From positions 23,678 through 87,677 of the forward strand of contig LMAJ01000021.1 in the NCBI GenBank assembly GCA_001507425.1: a stretch of 64,000 nt of DNA. Direction: 5' to 3'. Position 1 is the first letter of the stretch. Each line of letters begins with the position of its first letter. The position numbers were made by a program, and so were the translations under genes. The notes beneath the pieces are model-generated. The model searched no databases and was not told the origin of the DNA. It saw nothing but the letters and a program-made list of their open reading frames with translations. Origin of the DNA: Flavobacteriaceae bacterium CRH. Its GTDB lineage: Bacteria; Bacteroidota; Bacteroidia; Flavobacteriales; Flavobacteriaceae. This document shows positions 1 through 7,745 of this stretch, in pieces.

Positions 1-2
1 TA

Positions 3-36
3 ATACAAAATCCCGTTCCGATGGGATTTTTTGTAT
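3..36 (+). terminator. Terminator of the gene left of the window
   Basis: The stem AAAATCCC/GGGATTTT (7-14 with 23-30), extended by ATAC/GTAT, is followed by a T run. It lies just before greA, so it most likely ends transcription of an upstream gene outside the window. Confidence 0.7.
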
Positions 37-55
37 TTATATAAACGATGAAGTT

Positions 56-532
56 ATGAGTAAAGTATCTTATTACACAGCAGAAGGATTAAAAAAATTA
101 AAAGATGAGTTGGAGCACTTAAAGAGTGTAATGCGTCCAAAGGCATCTCAAGATATAGCAGAAGCAAGAGACAAAGGAGATTTATCTGAAAATGCAGAAT
201 ATGATGCGGCAAAAGAAGCACAAGGTTTATTAGAAATGAGAATTTCTAAAATGGAAGAAGTGTATTCTAACGCGAGATTAATAGACGAATCGCAATTAGA
301 CGTTTCAAAAGCATTGGTGCTTTCTAATGTAAAAATTAAAAACCAAAGCAACGGAATGGAAATGAAATATACGCTTGTTGCTGAAAGTGAAGCCGATTTA
401 AAAACAGGAAAAATCTCTGTAACGTCTCCAATTGGAAAAGGTTTACTAGGAAAATCTGTTGGCGAAGTAGCAGAAATTACAGTTCCAAACGGAGTTTTGA
501 AATTCGAAATCCTTGAAATTTCAAGAGACTAA
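56..532 (+). CDS. greA: Transcription elongation factor GreA
   Basis: GreA rescues backtracked RNA polymerase by stimulating cleavage of the nascent transcript. The 158-residue product has the usual family length. The N-terminal part is the long antiparallel coiled coil that enters the secondary channel, with the acidic tip in the DKGDLSENAEYDAAKE region at about residues 40-55. The C-terminal part (about 80-158) is the globular FKBP-like domain, with the conserved SPIGKGLLGK stretch. The gene starts 20 bases after an upstream terminator and lies 67 bases before a co-directional HIT gene. A small hairpin, TTAATCGTT/AACGATTAA (553-561 with 572-580), lies in that gap and has no T run, so the two genes may be cotranscribed. 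Confidence 0.97.
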   Translation: MSKVSYYTAEGLKKLKDELEHLKSVMRPKASQDIAEARDKGDLSENAEYDAAKEAQGLLEMRISKMEEVYSNARLIDESQLDVSKALVLSNVKIKNQSNGMEMKYTLVAESEADLKTGKISVTSPIGKGLLGKSVGEVAEITVPNGVLKFEILEISRD

Positions 533-599
533 ATTTTTTAAAGTTTAACTGTTTAATCGTTAAATCGGTTAAACGATTAACCCAATAAACGCATAAACA

Positions 600-986
600 A
601 TGTCAATATTTACCAAAATAGTCAACGGAGAAATTCCATCTTATAAAATTGCTGAAGATGAAAATTATTTAGCTTTTTTAGATGTAAATCCAAATGCAAA
701 AGGACACACGCTTTGTATTCCAAAACAAGAAATCAATAAGATTTTTGATATGGATGATGAGCTGTATTTAGGATTAATGAAGTTTTCTAAAAAAATTGCA
801 ATTGCTTTAGAAAAAACCGTTCCCTGCAAAAGAGTCGGAATGGCAGTTGTTGGTTTAGAAGTTCCTCATGCACACGTACATTTGATTCCGTTAAACGAAA
901 TGGATGAAATGCGTTTTCATAATAAAGTTTCCCTTTCTAAAGAAGAATTTGAAGCTTTGGCTAAAAGTATTGCAGCAAATTTATAG
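600..986 (+). CDS. HIT family hydrolase
   Basis: This histidine-triad protein is a cytoplasmic nucleotide hydrolase of the Hint/HinT branch, which acts on adenosine phosphoramidates and related compounds. The 128-residue sequence carries the triad HAHVH followed by LIPL near residues 90-99, and an N-terminal FTKIVNGEIPSYK segment typical of the Hint group. The substrate cannot be read from the sequence. It follows greA on the same strand and ends shortly before a terminator shared with the opposing kinase gene. Between the stop and that terminator (about 991-1022) is an imperfect inverted repeat around the string CTGAGCGAAGTCGAAG, which looks like a dispersed intergenic element. Confidence 0.93.
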   Translation: MSIFTKIVNGEIPSYKIAEDENYLAFLDVNPNAKGHTLCIPKQEINKIFDMDDELYLGLMKFSKKIAIALEKTVPCKRVGMAVVGLEVPHAHVHLIPLNEMDEMRFHNKVSLSKEEFEALAKSIAANL

Positions 987-1031
987 ATTATAATCTCAGA
1001 CTGAGCGAAGTCGAAGTTCAGAGAAAAATAT

Positions 1032-1063
1032 AAAGTGTAGTAAAGTAATTTTTGCTACACTTT
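1032..1063. terminator. Bidirectional terminator between HIT and kinase genes
   Basis: The stem AAAGTGTAG (1032-1040) pairs with CTACACTTT (1055-1063) and is followed by T runs in both directions. The stop codon of the minus-strand kinase gene lies inside the right arm, so the hairpin overlaps coding sequence. Confidence 0.75.
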
Positions 1064-2203
1064 TTTATTTAACTGAATTTGAAAAGTAGTTCCTTTTCCA
1101 ATTTCAGAATGTAAAACTTTTATTTTTCCGCTATGATATTCTTCAACAATTCTTTTGGTTAAAGAAAGACCCAATCCCCAACCGCGTTTTTTGGTTGTAA
1201 AACCAGGTTCAAAAATGGTTTTGAATTGCTTCTTCGGAATTCCGGTTCCCGAGTCTTTTACTTTTATTTTTACATGATGCGCATCTTGTTCAATATAAAG
1301 ATCTAAAGTTCCCTTTCCTTTCATGGCGTCAATAGCATTTTTTACCAGATTTTCGATTGTCCAGCTATGAAGCGCGGGATTTATCATGCCCAAAATGGGC
1401 GTTTCCGGAACATGATAGGAAAACGCAACCTGTTTAGAAAAACGAGATTGTAAATAATTATAAGTATCCAGCGTTTCAGCAATAATATCATGAGGTTCTA
1501 AAACAGGAATCGATCCAATTTTAGAAAAACGATCCGTAATAGTTTGTAAACGTTCAATATCTTTCTCAATTTCTAATGTAATGGACTGATCGATTTCTTC
1601 TGTTTTTAAAATCTCAACCCAACCAATTAAAGATGATAATGGCGTACCAATCTGGTGAGCCGTTTCTTTTGCCATTCCAGCCCAAAGCTTATTTTGAGTT
1701 GCCATTTTGGTACTTTTATAGAAATTATAAATCAATGCACCACACAAAAAGATAATTAACAATAAAGCAATCGGATAATATTTGAGTTTATTAAGTAAAG
1801 CCGAGTTTCCGTAATATAATTTTTGATATTTCCCGGGAGAATATTCAAAAACAATAGGTTCGTTTTCGCTTTGCAAATTTTTCAAAAAATGCATTGATTT
1901 CTTTTCGTCATTTAATATTTCTTCAGGAACATTTCTGGTGGTCAGAATTTTGTCATACATCGTTAATATTACAGGAATAGAAGTGTTGTTGCTCGAAATT
2001 TGAAGCGGAAGTTCGAGATCTGTATTTTCATCGGCATTAATTAATGCGATTTGTGCGTTGGCCAAAAGCTTCATTTTGATCCTTTCTTCATTTTTAAAAA
2101 TCTGAAAAAAAGTATAAGTATTCCAGAGAATCAGAGTAATGATCGAAAAGGAAATGAAAATGATGATCCAACGAGTTGTATTTCTACTTTCAGAAAAACG
2201 CAT
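1055..2203 (-). CDS. Membrane sensor histidine kinase
   Basis: This is a two-component sensor kinase that should autophosphorylate on a histidine and pass phosphate to a response regulator encoded elsewhere. Two membrane segments (about residues 12-33 and 145-162 from the chosen start) enclose a periplasmic domain of about 110 residues. The phosphoacceptor box is the variant AKETAHQIGTPLSSL with the histidine at about 183; HQIGTP replaces the common HELRTP, a form frequent in Bacteroidota. The ATPase part shows the N box (NLVKNAIDAM), the DSGTGIP G1 box and GWGLGLSLTKR. I chose the ATG at 2203; a start at 2242 would add 13 residues ahead of the first membrane segment. No response regulator gene is adjacent, so this is an orphan kinase. 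Confidence 0.9.
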   Translation of the reverse strand: MRFSESRNTTRWIIIFISFSIITLILWNTYTFFQIFKNEERIKMKLLANAQIALINADENTDLELPLQISSNNTSIPVILTMYDKILTTRNVPEEILNDEKKSMHFLKNLQSENEPIVFEYSPGKYQKLYYGNSALLNKLKYYPIALLLIIFLCGALIYNFYKSTKMATQNKLWAGMAKETAHQIGTPLSSLIGWVEILKTEEIDQSITLEIEKDIERLQTITDRFSKIGSIPVLEPHDIIAETLDTYNYLQSRFSKQVAFSYHVPETPILGMINPALHSWTIENLVKNAIDAMKGKGTLDLYIEQDAHHVKIKVKDSGTGIPKKQFKTIFEPGFTTKKRGWGLGLSLTKRIVEEYHSGKIKVLHSEIGKGTTFQIQLNKKV

Positions 2204-2364
2204 AAAGTAATTTTTGAGGTATAAATATAACGAAATAAACACATTTAATATTTTGTATAGCGTTAAAGATTTTTAGTTTTTAAGTCAAAAACTATTTCTT
2301 TTGCTTAAACGATTTCTATACTTTTGTAGTTACCAAAATGAGATTTGGTTAAAAAGAAAAAAGT

Positions 2365-3240
2365 ATGATTAGCATTGATCCAAAAGAGATTTCGACGGTA
2401 AAATTGCACGGCTATTTACAAAGCACTGTAGGGCCAAGGCCAATTGCTTTTGCGAGTACAATGAGTGCAAAAGGAATTCCGAATTTATCGCCTTTTAGCT
2501 TCTTTAATGTATTCAGTGCCAATCCGCCGATCTTAGTTTTTTCACCGGCAAGGCGCGTGCGTGATAATACGGTTAAACATACGTTGATCAATGTCGAAGC
2601 AACCCGCGAGGTAGTAATTAATGTCGTCAATTATGATTTGGTACAACAAACCTCATTGGCGAGTACAGAATATGCAGAAGGCGTAAACGAATTTATAAAA
2701 GCCGGATTAACACAAATTCCGTCAGATTTGGTAAAACCATATCGCGTAAAGGAATCTCCGGTACAGTTTGAGTGCAAAGTCACGCAGATTATTCCGTTAG
2801 GAACCGAAGGCGGAGCAGGGAATCTGATACTTTGTGAAGTCGTTAAAATGCATATTCATGAATCTGTTTTGGATGAAAACGGAGGTATCGACCAACATAA
2901 AATTGATTTGGTTTCGAGGCTAGGAAATAATTGGTATTCAAGATCTAACCAGGGACTTTTTGAAGTCGCAAAACCACTAACAACTTTAGGTGTTGGAGTA
3001 GACGTAATCCCGAATGTTGTTAAAGAAAGCCCCGTTTTTAACGGAAATGACCTTGGCAAGTTAGGAAATATTGAAGCCTTGCCTACAACGGAAGAAGTTA
3101 GTATATTTGTGAAAGAAAATTTTTCTGTAAAAGGAGTTTTAAGCTCTGATGATCAGGAGAAAATATACTTAGAGGCCAAGAAATATCTTGATAATAATGA
3201 TGTTACATCGGCTTGGAAAGTGCTTTTAGCAAAAAAATAA
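2365..3240 (+). CDS. Flavin reductase family protein (FMN-binding split barrel)
   Basis: The protein belongs to the DIM6/NTAB flavin reductase-like family, which bind FMN and reduce flavin or act on small substrates. The FMN-binding region lies in the N-terminal half: VGPRPIAFASTMS at about residues 23-35, SPFSFFNVFSANPPI at about 42-56, and the RRVRDNT stretch. At 291 residues it is longer than simple flavin reductases (about 160-200), with a C-terminal extension from about 215 of no recognisable domain. A TACTTTTG -7-like element lies at 2319-2326, but no well-spaced -33 partner is visible. The DUF3127 gene follows after 30 bases and is probably cotranscribed. The substrate is unknown. Confidence 0.85.
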   Translation: MISIDPKEISTVKLHGYLQSTVGPRPIAFASTMSAKGIPNLSPFSFFNVFSANPPILVFSPARRVRDNTVKHTLINVEATREVVINVVNYDLVQQTSLASTEYAEGVNEFIKAGLTQIPSDLVKPYRVKESPVQFECKVTQIIPLGTEGGAGNLILCEVVKMHIHESVLDENGGIDQHKIDLVSRLGNNWYSRSNQGLFEVAKPLTTLGVGVDVIPNVVKESPVFNGNDLGKLGNIEALPTTEEVSIFVKENFSVKGVLSSDDQEKIYLEAKKYLDNNDVTSAWKVLLAKK

Positions 3241-3270
3241 GAAAAGAAACAATAATTAATATAGACGAAG

Positions 3271-3642
3271 ATGGAAGTTACAGGAAAAGTAAAAGTGGTT
3301 AACCCAGAGCAACAAGTTAGTGCCTCATTCAAAAAAAGAGAATTAGTTGTTACTACTGATGAGCAATATCCACAACATATTTTAATCGAATTTACACAAG
3401 ATAAATGCGATTTGTTAAGTAGCTATAAACAAGGAGAGGCAGTAAAAGTTTCTATCAATTTAAGAGGAAGAGAATGGGTTAATCCACAAGGAGAAACCAG
3501 ATATTTCAATAGTATTCAAGGTTGGAGAATCGAAAGAGTAGCTCCTGAAGGACCTGGACAAACTCCTCCAATGCCTGCTGCTGAAGCATTTGCTCCGGCT
3601 ACTAATTTAAACGAAGACGAACCGGACGATTTACCTTTCTAA
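3271..3642 (+). CDS. DUF3127 protein with an OB-fold-like core and SSB-like C-terminal tip
   Basis: This 123-residue protein matches the Bacteroidota family DUF3127. The segment from about residue 40 to 90 (KQGEAVKVSINLRGREW, then GETRYFNSIQGWRIE) has the pattern of the second half of a single-stranded-DNA-binding OB fold, where SSB has a KG-V-V-EG-L-R-W motif followed by a beta strand. A Pro/Ala-rich linker (about 93-110) leads to the acidic end EDEPDDLPF, which closely resembles the DDDIPF tip that SSB uses to recruit partner proteins. The likely role is therefore binding single-stranded nucleic acid, but this is inference. It lies 30 bases after the flavin reductase gene and ends at a long hairpin. 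Confidence 0.8.
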   Translation: MEVTGKVKVVNPEQQVSASFKKRELVVTTDEQYPQHILIEFTQDKCDLLSSYKQGEAVKVSINLRGREWVNPQGETRYFNSIQGWRIERVAPEGPGQTPPMPAAEAFAPATNLNEDEPDDLPF

Positions 3643-3660
3643 AAGAGTTTAAATTTCAAA

Positions 3661-3717
3661 AAACAAATTCCAAATTCCAATTCATAAAATGTGTAATTGG
3701 GATTTGGAATTTTGTTT
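3661..3717 (+). terminator. Long hairpin after the DUF3127 gene
   Basis: The arms 3661-3682 and 3695-3717 pair almost completely around a 12-base loop, and the right arm ends in a T-rich run. The stem is built of the GGAATTT/AAATTCC units that recur in other spacers of this window, so it may be a dispersed repeat working as a terminator. Confidence 0.6.
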
Positions 3718-3773
3718 TTCCTCTCAGTTTGTGTCATTTATCCCTACGGTCGAAAATGACAAGATTGCGCGAG

Positions 3774-3806
3774 ATCTTTGTCAAAGTTTTGAACTTTGAC
3801 AAAGAT
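3774..3806. repeat. Perfect 15-bp palindrome in the spacer before aat
   Basis: ATCTTTGTCAAAGTT (3774-3788) is followed by three bases and its exact reverse complement (3792-3806). There is no T run, so it is not an obvious terminator. It sits in a 236-base spacer that is otherwise filled with GGAATTT-type repeats (3822-3875). Confidence 0.7.
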
Positions 3807-3878
3807 TTACTAATTAAGCGTTTGGAATTTGGAATTTTCAATATTGGAATTTCCTTTAATTTATTGGAATTTTAAAAA

Positions 3879-4514
3879 ATGCATTACGTAGATAAAGATT
3901 TATACTTCCCGCCAGTTTCTGAAACCGATGAAGAAGGAATTCTTGCCGTTGGCGGCGATTTAAATCCGGAGCGATTAAAATTGGCCTATAAAAGCGGTGT
4001 TTTTCCGTGGTTTAATGAAGGAGAACCAATTTTGTGGTGGTCGCCGGATCCCAGAATGGTTTTGTTTTTAGATGAATTAATTGTGTCTAAAAGCATGCGG
4101 AATATTTTGAATAGAAGTATATTTAAAGTTACTTTTAATCAGAGTTTTGCAGCCGTAATTTCGAATTGCCAAAACATAAAAAGAGAAGGACAGGACGGAA
4201 CCTGGATTTCAAACGAAATGATCGATGCATATTGCCATTTACATGCACAGGGAATTGCAAAATCTGTTGAGGTTTGGCAAGATGAAGTTTTAGTTGGAGG
4301 TTTATACGGAATTGATTTAGGACATGTTTTTTGTGGGGAGAGTATGTTTTCAAAAGTATCAAATGCATCAAAAGTGGCTTTCATTACTTTAGTAAATTAT
4401 TTGAAAAAAGAGAATTATAAGTTATTAGATTGTCAGGTTTATAATCCGCATTTAGAAAGTTTAGGTTGTCGCGAAATTGATCGCGATGAATTTATGTCTA
4501 TTTTAAAAAGTTAA
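3879..4514 (+). CDS. aat: Leucyl/phenylalanyl-tRNA--protein transferase
   Basis: Aat attaches Leu or Phe from charged tRNA to the N-terminus of proteins beginning with Lys or Arg, marking them for ClpS/ClpAP degradation (the bacterial N-degron pathway). The 211-residue length is normal. Family signatures are visible: FPPV near the start, EGILAVGGDL (about 19-28), SGVFPWFNEGEPILWWSPDPR (about 39-58), EGQDGTWI (about 106-113) and GGLYGIDLGHVFCGESMFS (about 146-164). The MOSC gene follows after only four bases, so the two are probably one transcript. Confidence 0.97.
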   Translation: MHYVDKDLYFPPVSETDEEGILAVGGDLNPERLKLAYKSGVFPWFNEGEPILWWSPDPRMVLFLDELIVSKSMRNILNRSIFKVTFNQSFAAVISNCQNIKREGQDGTWISNEMIDAYCHLHAQGIAKSVEVWQDEVLVGGLYGIDLGHVFCGESMFSKVSNASKVAFITLVNYLKKENYKLLDCQVYNPHLESLGCREIDRDEFMSILKS

Positions 4515-4518
4515 TAAG

Positions 4519-5313
4519 ATGAGTGCAATTCATGTTGTAAAAGAAATTTACATTTATCCGATAAAAAGCCTGGCAGGAATAAGTTGCCAAAATGCTCTGG
4601 CTGAAGAAATGGGATTTGAAAACGATCGACGTTGGATGTTAATTGATGCTGAAGATCAAATGATAACGCAGAGAGAACACCGCATTATGAGTCAGTTTTA
4701 TCCACAAATTTCAGATGGAAAAATTAGTATTACTTTTCAGGATCAAAAGCATGAATTTTCTATAAATGAACATTTTGGAAATCCTTTAAAAGTTAACGTT
4801 TGGGATGATAAAAGTGAAGTTGTTGAGGTAAATCAGGAAACTTCAAAATGGTTTAGCGAACACTTGGGTTTTGAATGTAAACTGGTCAAAATTATTAAAA
4901 TTGGAAATCGTAAACATGAAAGTTCTAAATCAAAAGAAACCTACAATGTAAGTCTGGCTGATGGTTATCCGTACTTATTAACAGGAACAGAAAGTTTAGA
5001 TTTTTTAAATGAAAAATTAGAAGATAAAATAACTGTTTTAAGATTTCGTCCAAATATTGTCATAAGCAGCCAAAATCCTCACGAAGAAGATGATTTTGAT
5101 ACTTTTAAAATTGGAGGAGTTCAATTTAAAAACATAAAACCCTGCGGAAGATGTATTATGGTTAATAATGATCCTCAAAACGGCAAATTAAAAAAAGAAC
5201 CTTTAAAAACATTAAGCAAATACAGAAACGTAAATAATTCAGTGTTATTCGGAACTAATATCGTGAGTTTGAATTCGGGAATTATTAATGTTGGAGATGA
5301 AATTATTTTCTAG
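4519..5313 (+). CDS. MOSC domain protein (molybdenum cofactor sulfurase-like)
   Basis: The 264-residue protein has an N-terminal MOSC beta-barrel domain (about 1-115, starting VKEIYIYPIKSLAGISC) and a C-terminal MOSC domain (about 125-264). The conserved cysteine motif IKPCGRCIMVNNDP lies at about residues 208-221. Relatives such as YcbX and mARC act with molybdenum cofactor in reduction of N-hydroxylated bases, or carry sulfur. Which reaction this one performs cannot be told from the sequence. Its stop codon overlaps the stop of the opposing thiF gene: the four bases CTAG at 5310-5313 serve both strands. Confidence 0.88.
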   Translation: MSAIHVVKEIYIYPIKSLAGISCQNALAEEMGFENDRRWMLIDAEDQMITQREHRIMSQFYPQISDGKISITFQDQKHEFSINEHFGNPLKVNVWDDKSEVVEVNQETSKWFSEHLGFECKLVKIIKIGNRKHESSKSKETYNVSLADGYPYLLTGTESLDFLNEKLEDKITVLRFRPNIVISSQNPHEEDDFDTFKIGGVQFKNIKPCGRCIMVNNDPQNGKLKKEPLKTLSKYRNVNNSVLFGTNIVSLNSGIINVGDEIIF

Positions 5314-6020
5314 AAATTTAGTTTTGTAAAACTCCAATTTAGAGTATTAAAAAGGACTAATTCATTTTTTAAAGTCGGTAATTCCAAAATTAATTTTAGG
5401 GTTTCATGCGCCATCATTGTGCCAATAATTCCAGGCAAAGTTCCTAAAACACCGTTCAAATTACAATTTGGAACATCTTTTGGATTTGGCATTTCAGGAA
5501 ATAAGTCCCGCAGATTTTTACTTCCACGATGATTAAAAACAGCAATTTGACCTTCAAATTTTAAAATACTTCCGTATACTAGTGACTTTTGTAAAGCAAC
5601 ACAAGTATCATTAATCAAATAACGCGTTGTAAAATTGTCTGAACCATCCACAACTATATCATATTGCTGAATAATTTGTGATGCATTTTCTACAGTCAAT
5701 TTTTTAGGAATAGCCAAGACTTCTATTAATGGATTCAATTTTGAAACGACTTCTTTGGCAATAAGAGCTTTTTCTTCTCCAATTTCATTTTCAGTATATA
5801 AAATCTGTCGATGTAAATTGTGAATTTCAATAGTATCAAAATCCATAATCCCAATAAAACCAACTCCGGCAGTTGCAATATATTGTAGAATTGGACAGCC
5901 TATACCTCCGGCACCAATTACCAAAACTTTTGCTTTTTTGAGCTTTTCCTGACCTTCATCGCCAATTTCAGCTAAGATGGTTTGTCTGTTGTAACGAAGA
6001 AATTCTTGTATAATGCTCAT
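5310..6020 (-). CDS. thiF: ThiF/MoeB/HesA family adenylyltransferase
   Basis: As last gene of the thiamine operon it should adenylate the C-terminal Gly-Gly of the sulfur carrier ThiS. The 236-residue sequence has the E1-like nucleotide-binding motif VLVIGAGGIGCP (about 32-43), the DFDTIEIHNLHRQ stretch (about 60-72) and DGSDNFTTRYLIND (about 126-139). A cysteine in the VPNCNLNGVLGTLPG region (about 184-198) sits where E1-like enzymes place a conserved Cys. Only three cysteines occur in the whole protein and none form CxxC pairs, so the usual zinc site appears absent. It is convergent with the MOSC gene, sharing the CTAG stop, with no visible terminator between them. Confidence 0.9.
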   Translation of the reverse strand: MSIIQEFLRYNRQTILAEIGDEGQEKLKKAKVLVIGAGGIGCPILQYIATAGVGFIGIMDFDTIEIHNLHRQILYTENEIGEEKALIAKEVVSKLNPLIEVLAIPKKLTVENASQIIQQYDIVVDGSDNFTTRYLINDTCVALQKSLVYGSILKFEGQIAVFNHRGSKNLRDLFPEMPNPKDVPNCNLNGVLGTLPGIIGTMMAHETLKLILELPTLKNELVLFNTLNWSFTKLNF

Positions 6021-6092
6021 TTTGGAATTTTAGATTGTTGACTTTAGATTGAGGTTGGAATTTGGAATTTAGAATTTTTAGTTTGGAATTTC

Positions 6093-7205
6093 TTAATTGA
6101 AACTTTTGTCCCAATCTTTCCAAACAGGTTCGTAACCTGAATTTGTAATTATTTGTGCAATTTCTTTTGCAGAGCGTTCATCGCTGATTTCAAATTGTTC
6201 CAGCGATTGCCGATCAACAACATAACCACCAGGATTTGTTTTAGATCCTGCGCTCATACTCGTTACGCCAATAGGAATAATATTGTTTCTGAATTTTTCG
6301 TTTTCTCTGGTTGAAATTGAAATTTCCAGATCTTCATTCCATAAACGATAAGCACAAATAAGCTGCGTCAAATCTTTATCATCCATAATAAAATTGGGTT
6401 CAATAATGCCTTCCGCAGGTCGCAGGCGCGGAAACGAAACCGAATATTTTGTCTGCCAATATTTCTTTTGAAGATAATCCAGATGTAAAGCATTAAAAAA
6501 ACTATCCGTTCGCCAATCTTCTAAACCTAATAAAACGCCTAAGCCAATTTTATGAATTCCGGCCGTTCCTACACGGTCAGGTGTTTCCAATCGAAAATCA
6601 AAATTTGACTTTTTGCCTTTTGTATGGTATTTTTTGTAAACTTCCTGATGGTATGTTTCCTGATAAACTAAAACCGAATAAACGCCTGCACCATGCAAAC
6701 GTTCATAATCTTCTGTAGAAAGTGGCTGAACTTCAACAGAAATAATCGAAAATTGCTCTCGTATTAAAGCAATTGCATTCAGAAAATAATTGATATTTAC
6801 GGTATAATTTGCTTCGCCTGTAACCAATAAAACATGATCAAAACCTGTTTTTTTTAAAGCTTCAACTTCTAGTTTTATTTCTGAATCAGAAAGGGTTTTT
6901 CGTTTAATTTTATTGTCTAAACTAAAACCGCAATACGTACAAATGTTTTGGCATTCATTACTTAAATAAAGCGGCGTATACATTTGAATGGTTTTCCCAA
7001 AGCGTTTTTTGGTGATTTCGTGGCATTCCTGCGCCATTTGCTCTAAATAATTTTGAGCAGCAGGAGAAATCAAAACTAAAAAGTCATCTAGATTGCGTTT
7101 TGTTTTAGATAATGAACGCTCTACATCTTTTGATGTAGTTTGGTATATTTTAGATTGAATTAAATCCCAATCATAATTCTCAAAAACAGACTTAAATGTT
7201 TTCAT
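6093..7205 (-). CDS. thiH: 2-iminoacetate synthase ThiH
   Basis: ThiH is a radical-SAM enzyme that cleaves tyrosine to dehydroglycine, the glycine-derived unit of the thiazole ring; this is the anaerobic-type route rather than ThiO. The 370-residue length fits. The cluster-binding motif is ECQNICTYCGFS (Cx3Cx2C, about residues 84-95), and the C-terminal half has the family's RLRPAEG and SAGSKTNPGGY segments. Upstream in the transcript is the GxxExxY cassette, whose inverted repeat ends 14 bases before this start codon. Expression should depend on readthrough from the TPP-controlled promoter or on cassette-borne transcription. Confidence 0.96.
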   Translation of the reverse strand: MKTFKSVFENYDWDLIQSKIYQTTSKDVERSLSKTKRNLDDFLVLISPAAQNYLEQMAQECHEITKKRFGKTIQMYTPLYLSNECQNICTYCGFSLDNKIKRKTLSDSEIKLEVEALKKTGFDHVLLVTGEANYTVNINYFLNAIALIREQFSIISVEVQPLSTEDYERLHGAGVYSVLVYQETYHQEVYKKYHTKGKKSNFDFRLETPDRVGTAGIHKIGLGVLLGLEDWRTDSFFNALHLDYLQKKYWQTKYSVSFPRLRPAEGIIEPNFIMDDKDLTQLICAYRLWNEDLEISISTRENEKFRNNIIPIGVTSMSAGSKTNPGGYVVDRQSLEQFEISDERSAKEIAQIITNSGYEPVWKDWDKSFN

Positions 7206-7219
7206 TGGATTGTATATTT

Positions 7220-7262
7220 TTTCACGCAGATTTTGCAGATTTAGGCAGATAAAAATTGATTT
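7220..7262 (+). repeat. Left terminal inverted repeat of the GxxExxY cassette
   Basis: The arm begins TTTCACGCAGATTTTGCAG and carries three GCAGAT units about ten bases apart. It matches the reverse complement of 7746-7788 at 41 of 43 positions. Confidence 0.85.
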
Positions 7263-7284
7263 TAATTCAGATAATGCTCATTTT

Positions 7285-7662
7285 TTATATTTTATTTGCT
7301 ATTCTTTTTATATCATTTAAAATATTTAGAGTGTTGAAATTCACAAGTAAACCTAATTTTTTATTAGCGAGTCGAAGATATGTTGCAATTTGTTTATAAT
7401 GTATTGGCGCCAATTCTTCGACCGATTTTAACTCAATGATTACTTTATCTTCCACTAATAAATCAAGTCTAAAGGCAGGATCTAATATTATTTCATCATA
7501 AGGAATTGTTACTTCAATTTGCTTTTGGACTTTTAATTCTAGTTTTTCCAATTCATAAAACAATGCACTTTCATACACAGATTCAAATAAGCCAGGTCCT
7601 AAATTGTTATATACTTTAAAAATTGCTCCTCTAATTTTATATGATATTTCATTTTCTGTCAT
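7285..7662 (-). CDS. GxxExxY family protein (PD-(D/E)XK nuclease-like)
   Basis: The 125-residue protein is a clear member of the GxxExxY family: the naming motif is GLFESVY within GPGLFESVYESAL at about residues 24-34. Downstream, FRLDLLVEDKVIIELKSVE (about 64-82) has the D...ExK spacing of PD-(D/E)XK nucleases, to which the family has been related. The biological role of these proteins is not established. Its own promoter may be the TATTTTTG at 7693-7686 on the minus strand with a weak upstream partner. It lies in the middle of the thiamine operon, same strand, enclosed by 43-bp inverted repeats, and has no plausible part in thiamine synthesis. Confidence 0.9.
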   Translation of the reverse strand: MTENEISYKIRGAIFKVYNNLGPGLFESVYESALFYELEKLELKVQKQIEVTIPYDEIILDPAFRLDLLVEDKVIIELKSVEELAPIHYKQIATYLRLANKKLGLLVNFNTLNILNDIKRIANKI

Positions 7663-7745
7663 AATTCTTTACTTTTATTCTTAATCAAAAATAAAGAATT
7701 TTCTTTCATTACAATTCAGGTATTAAATAGATCAATAAAAAAAAT

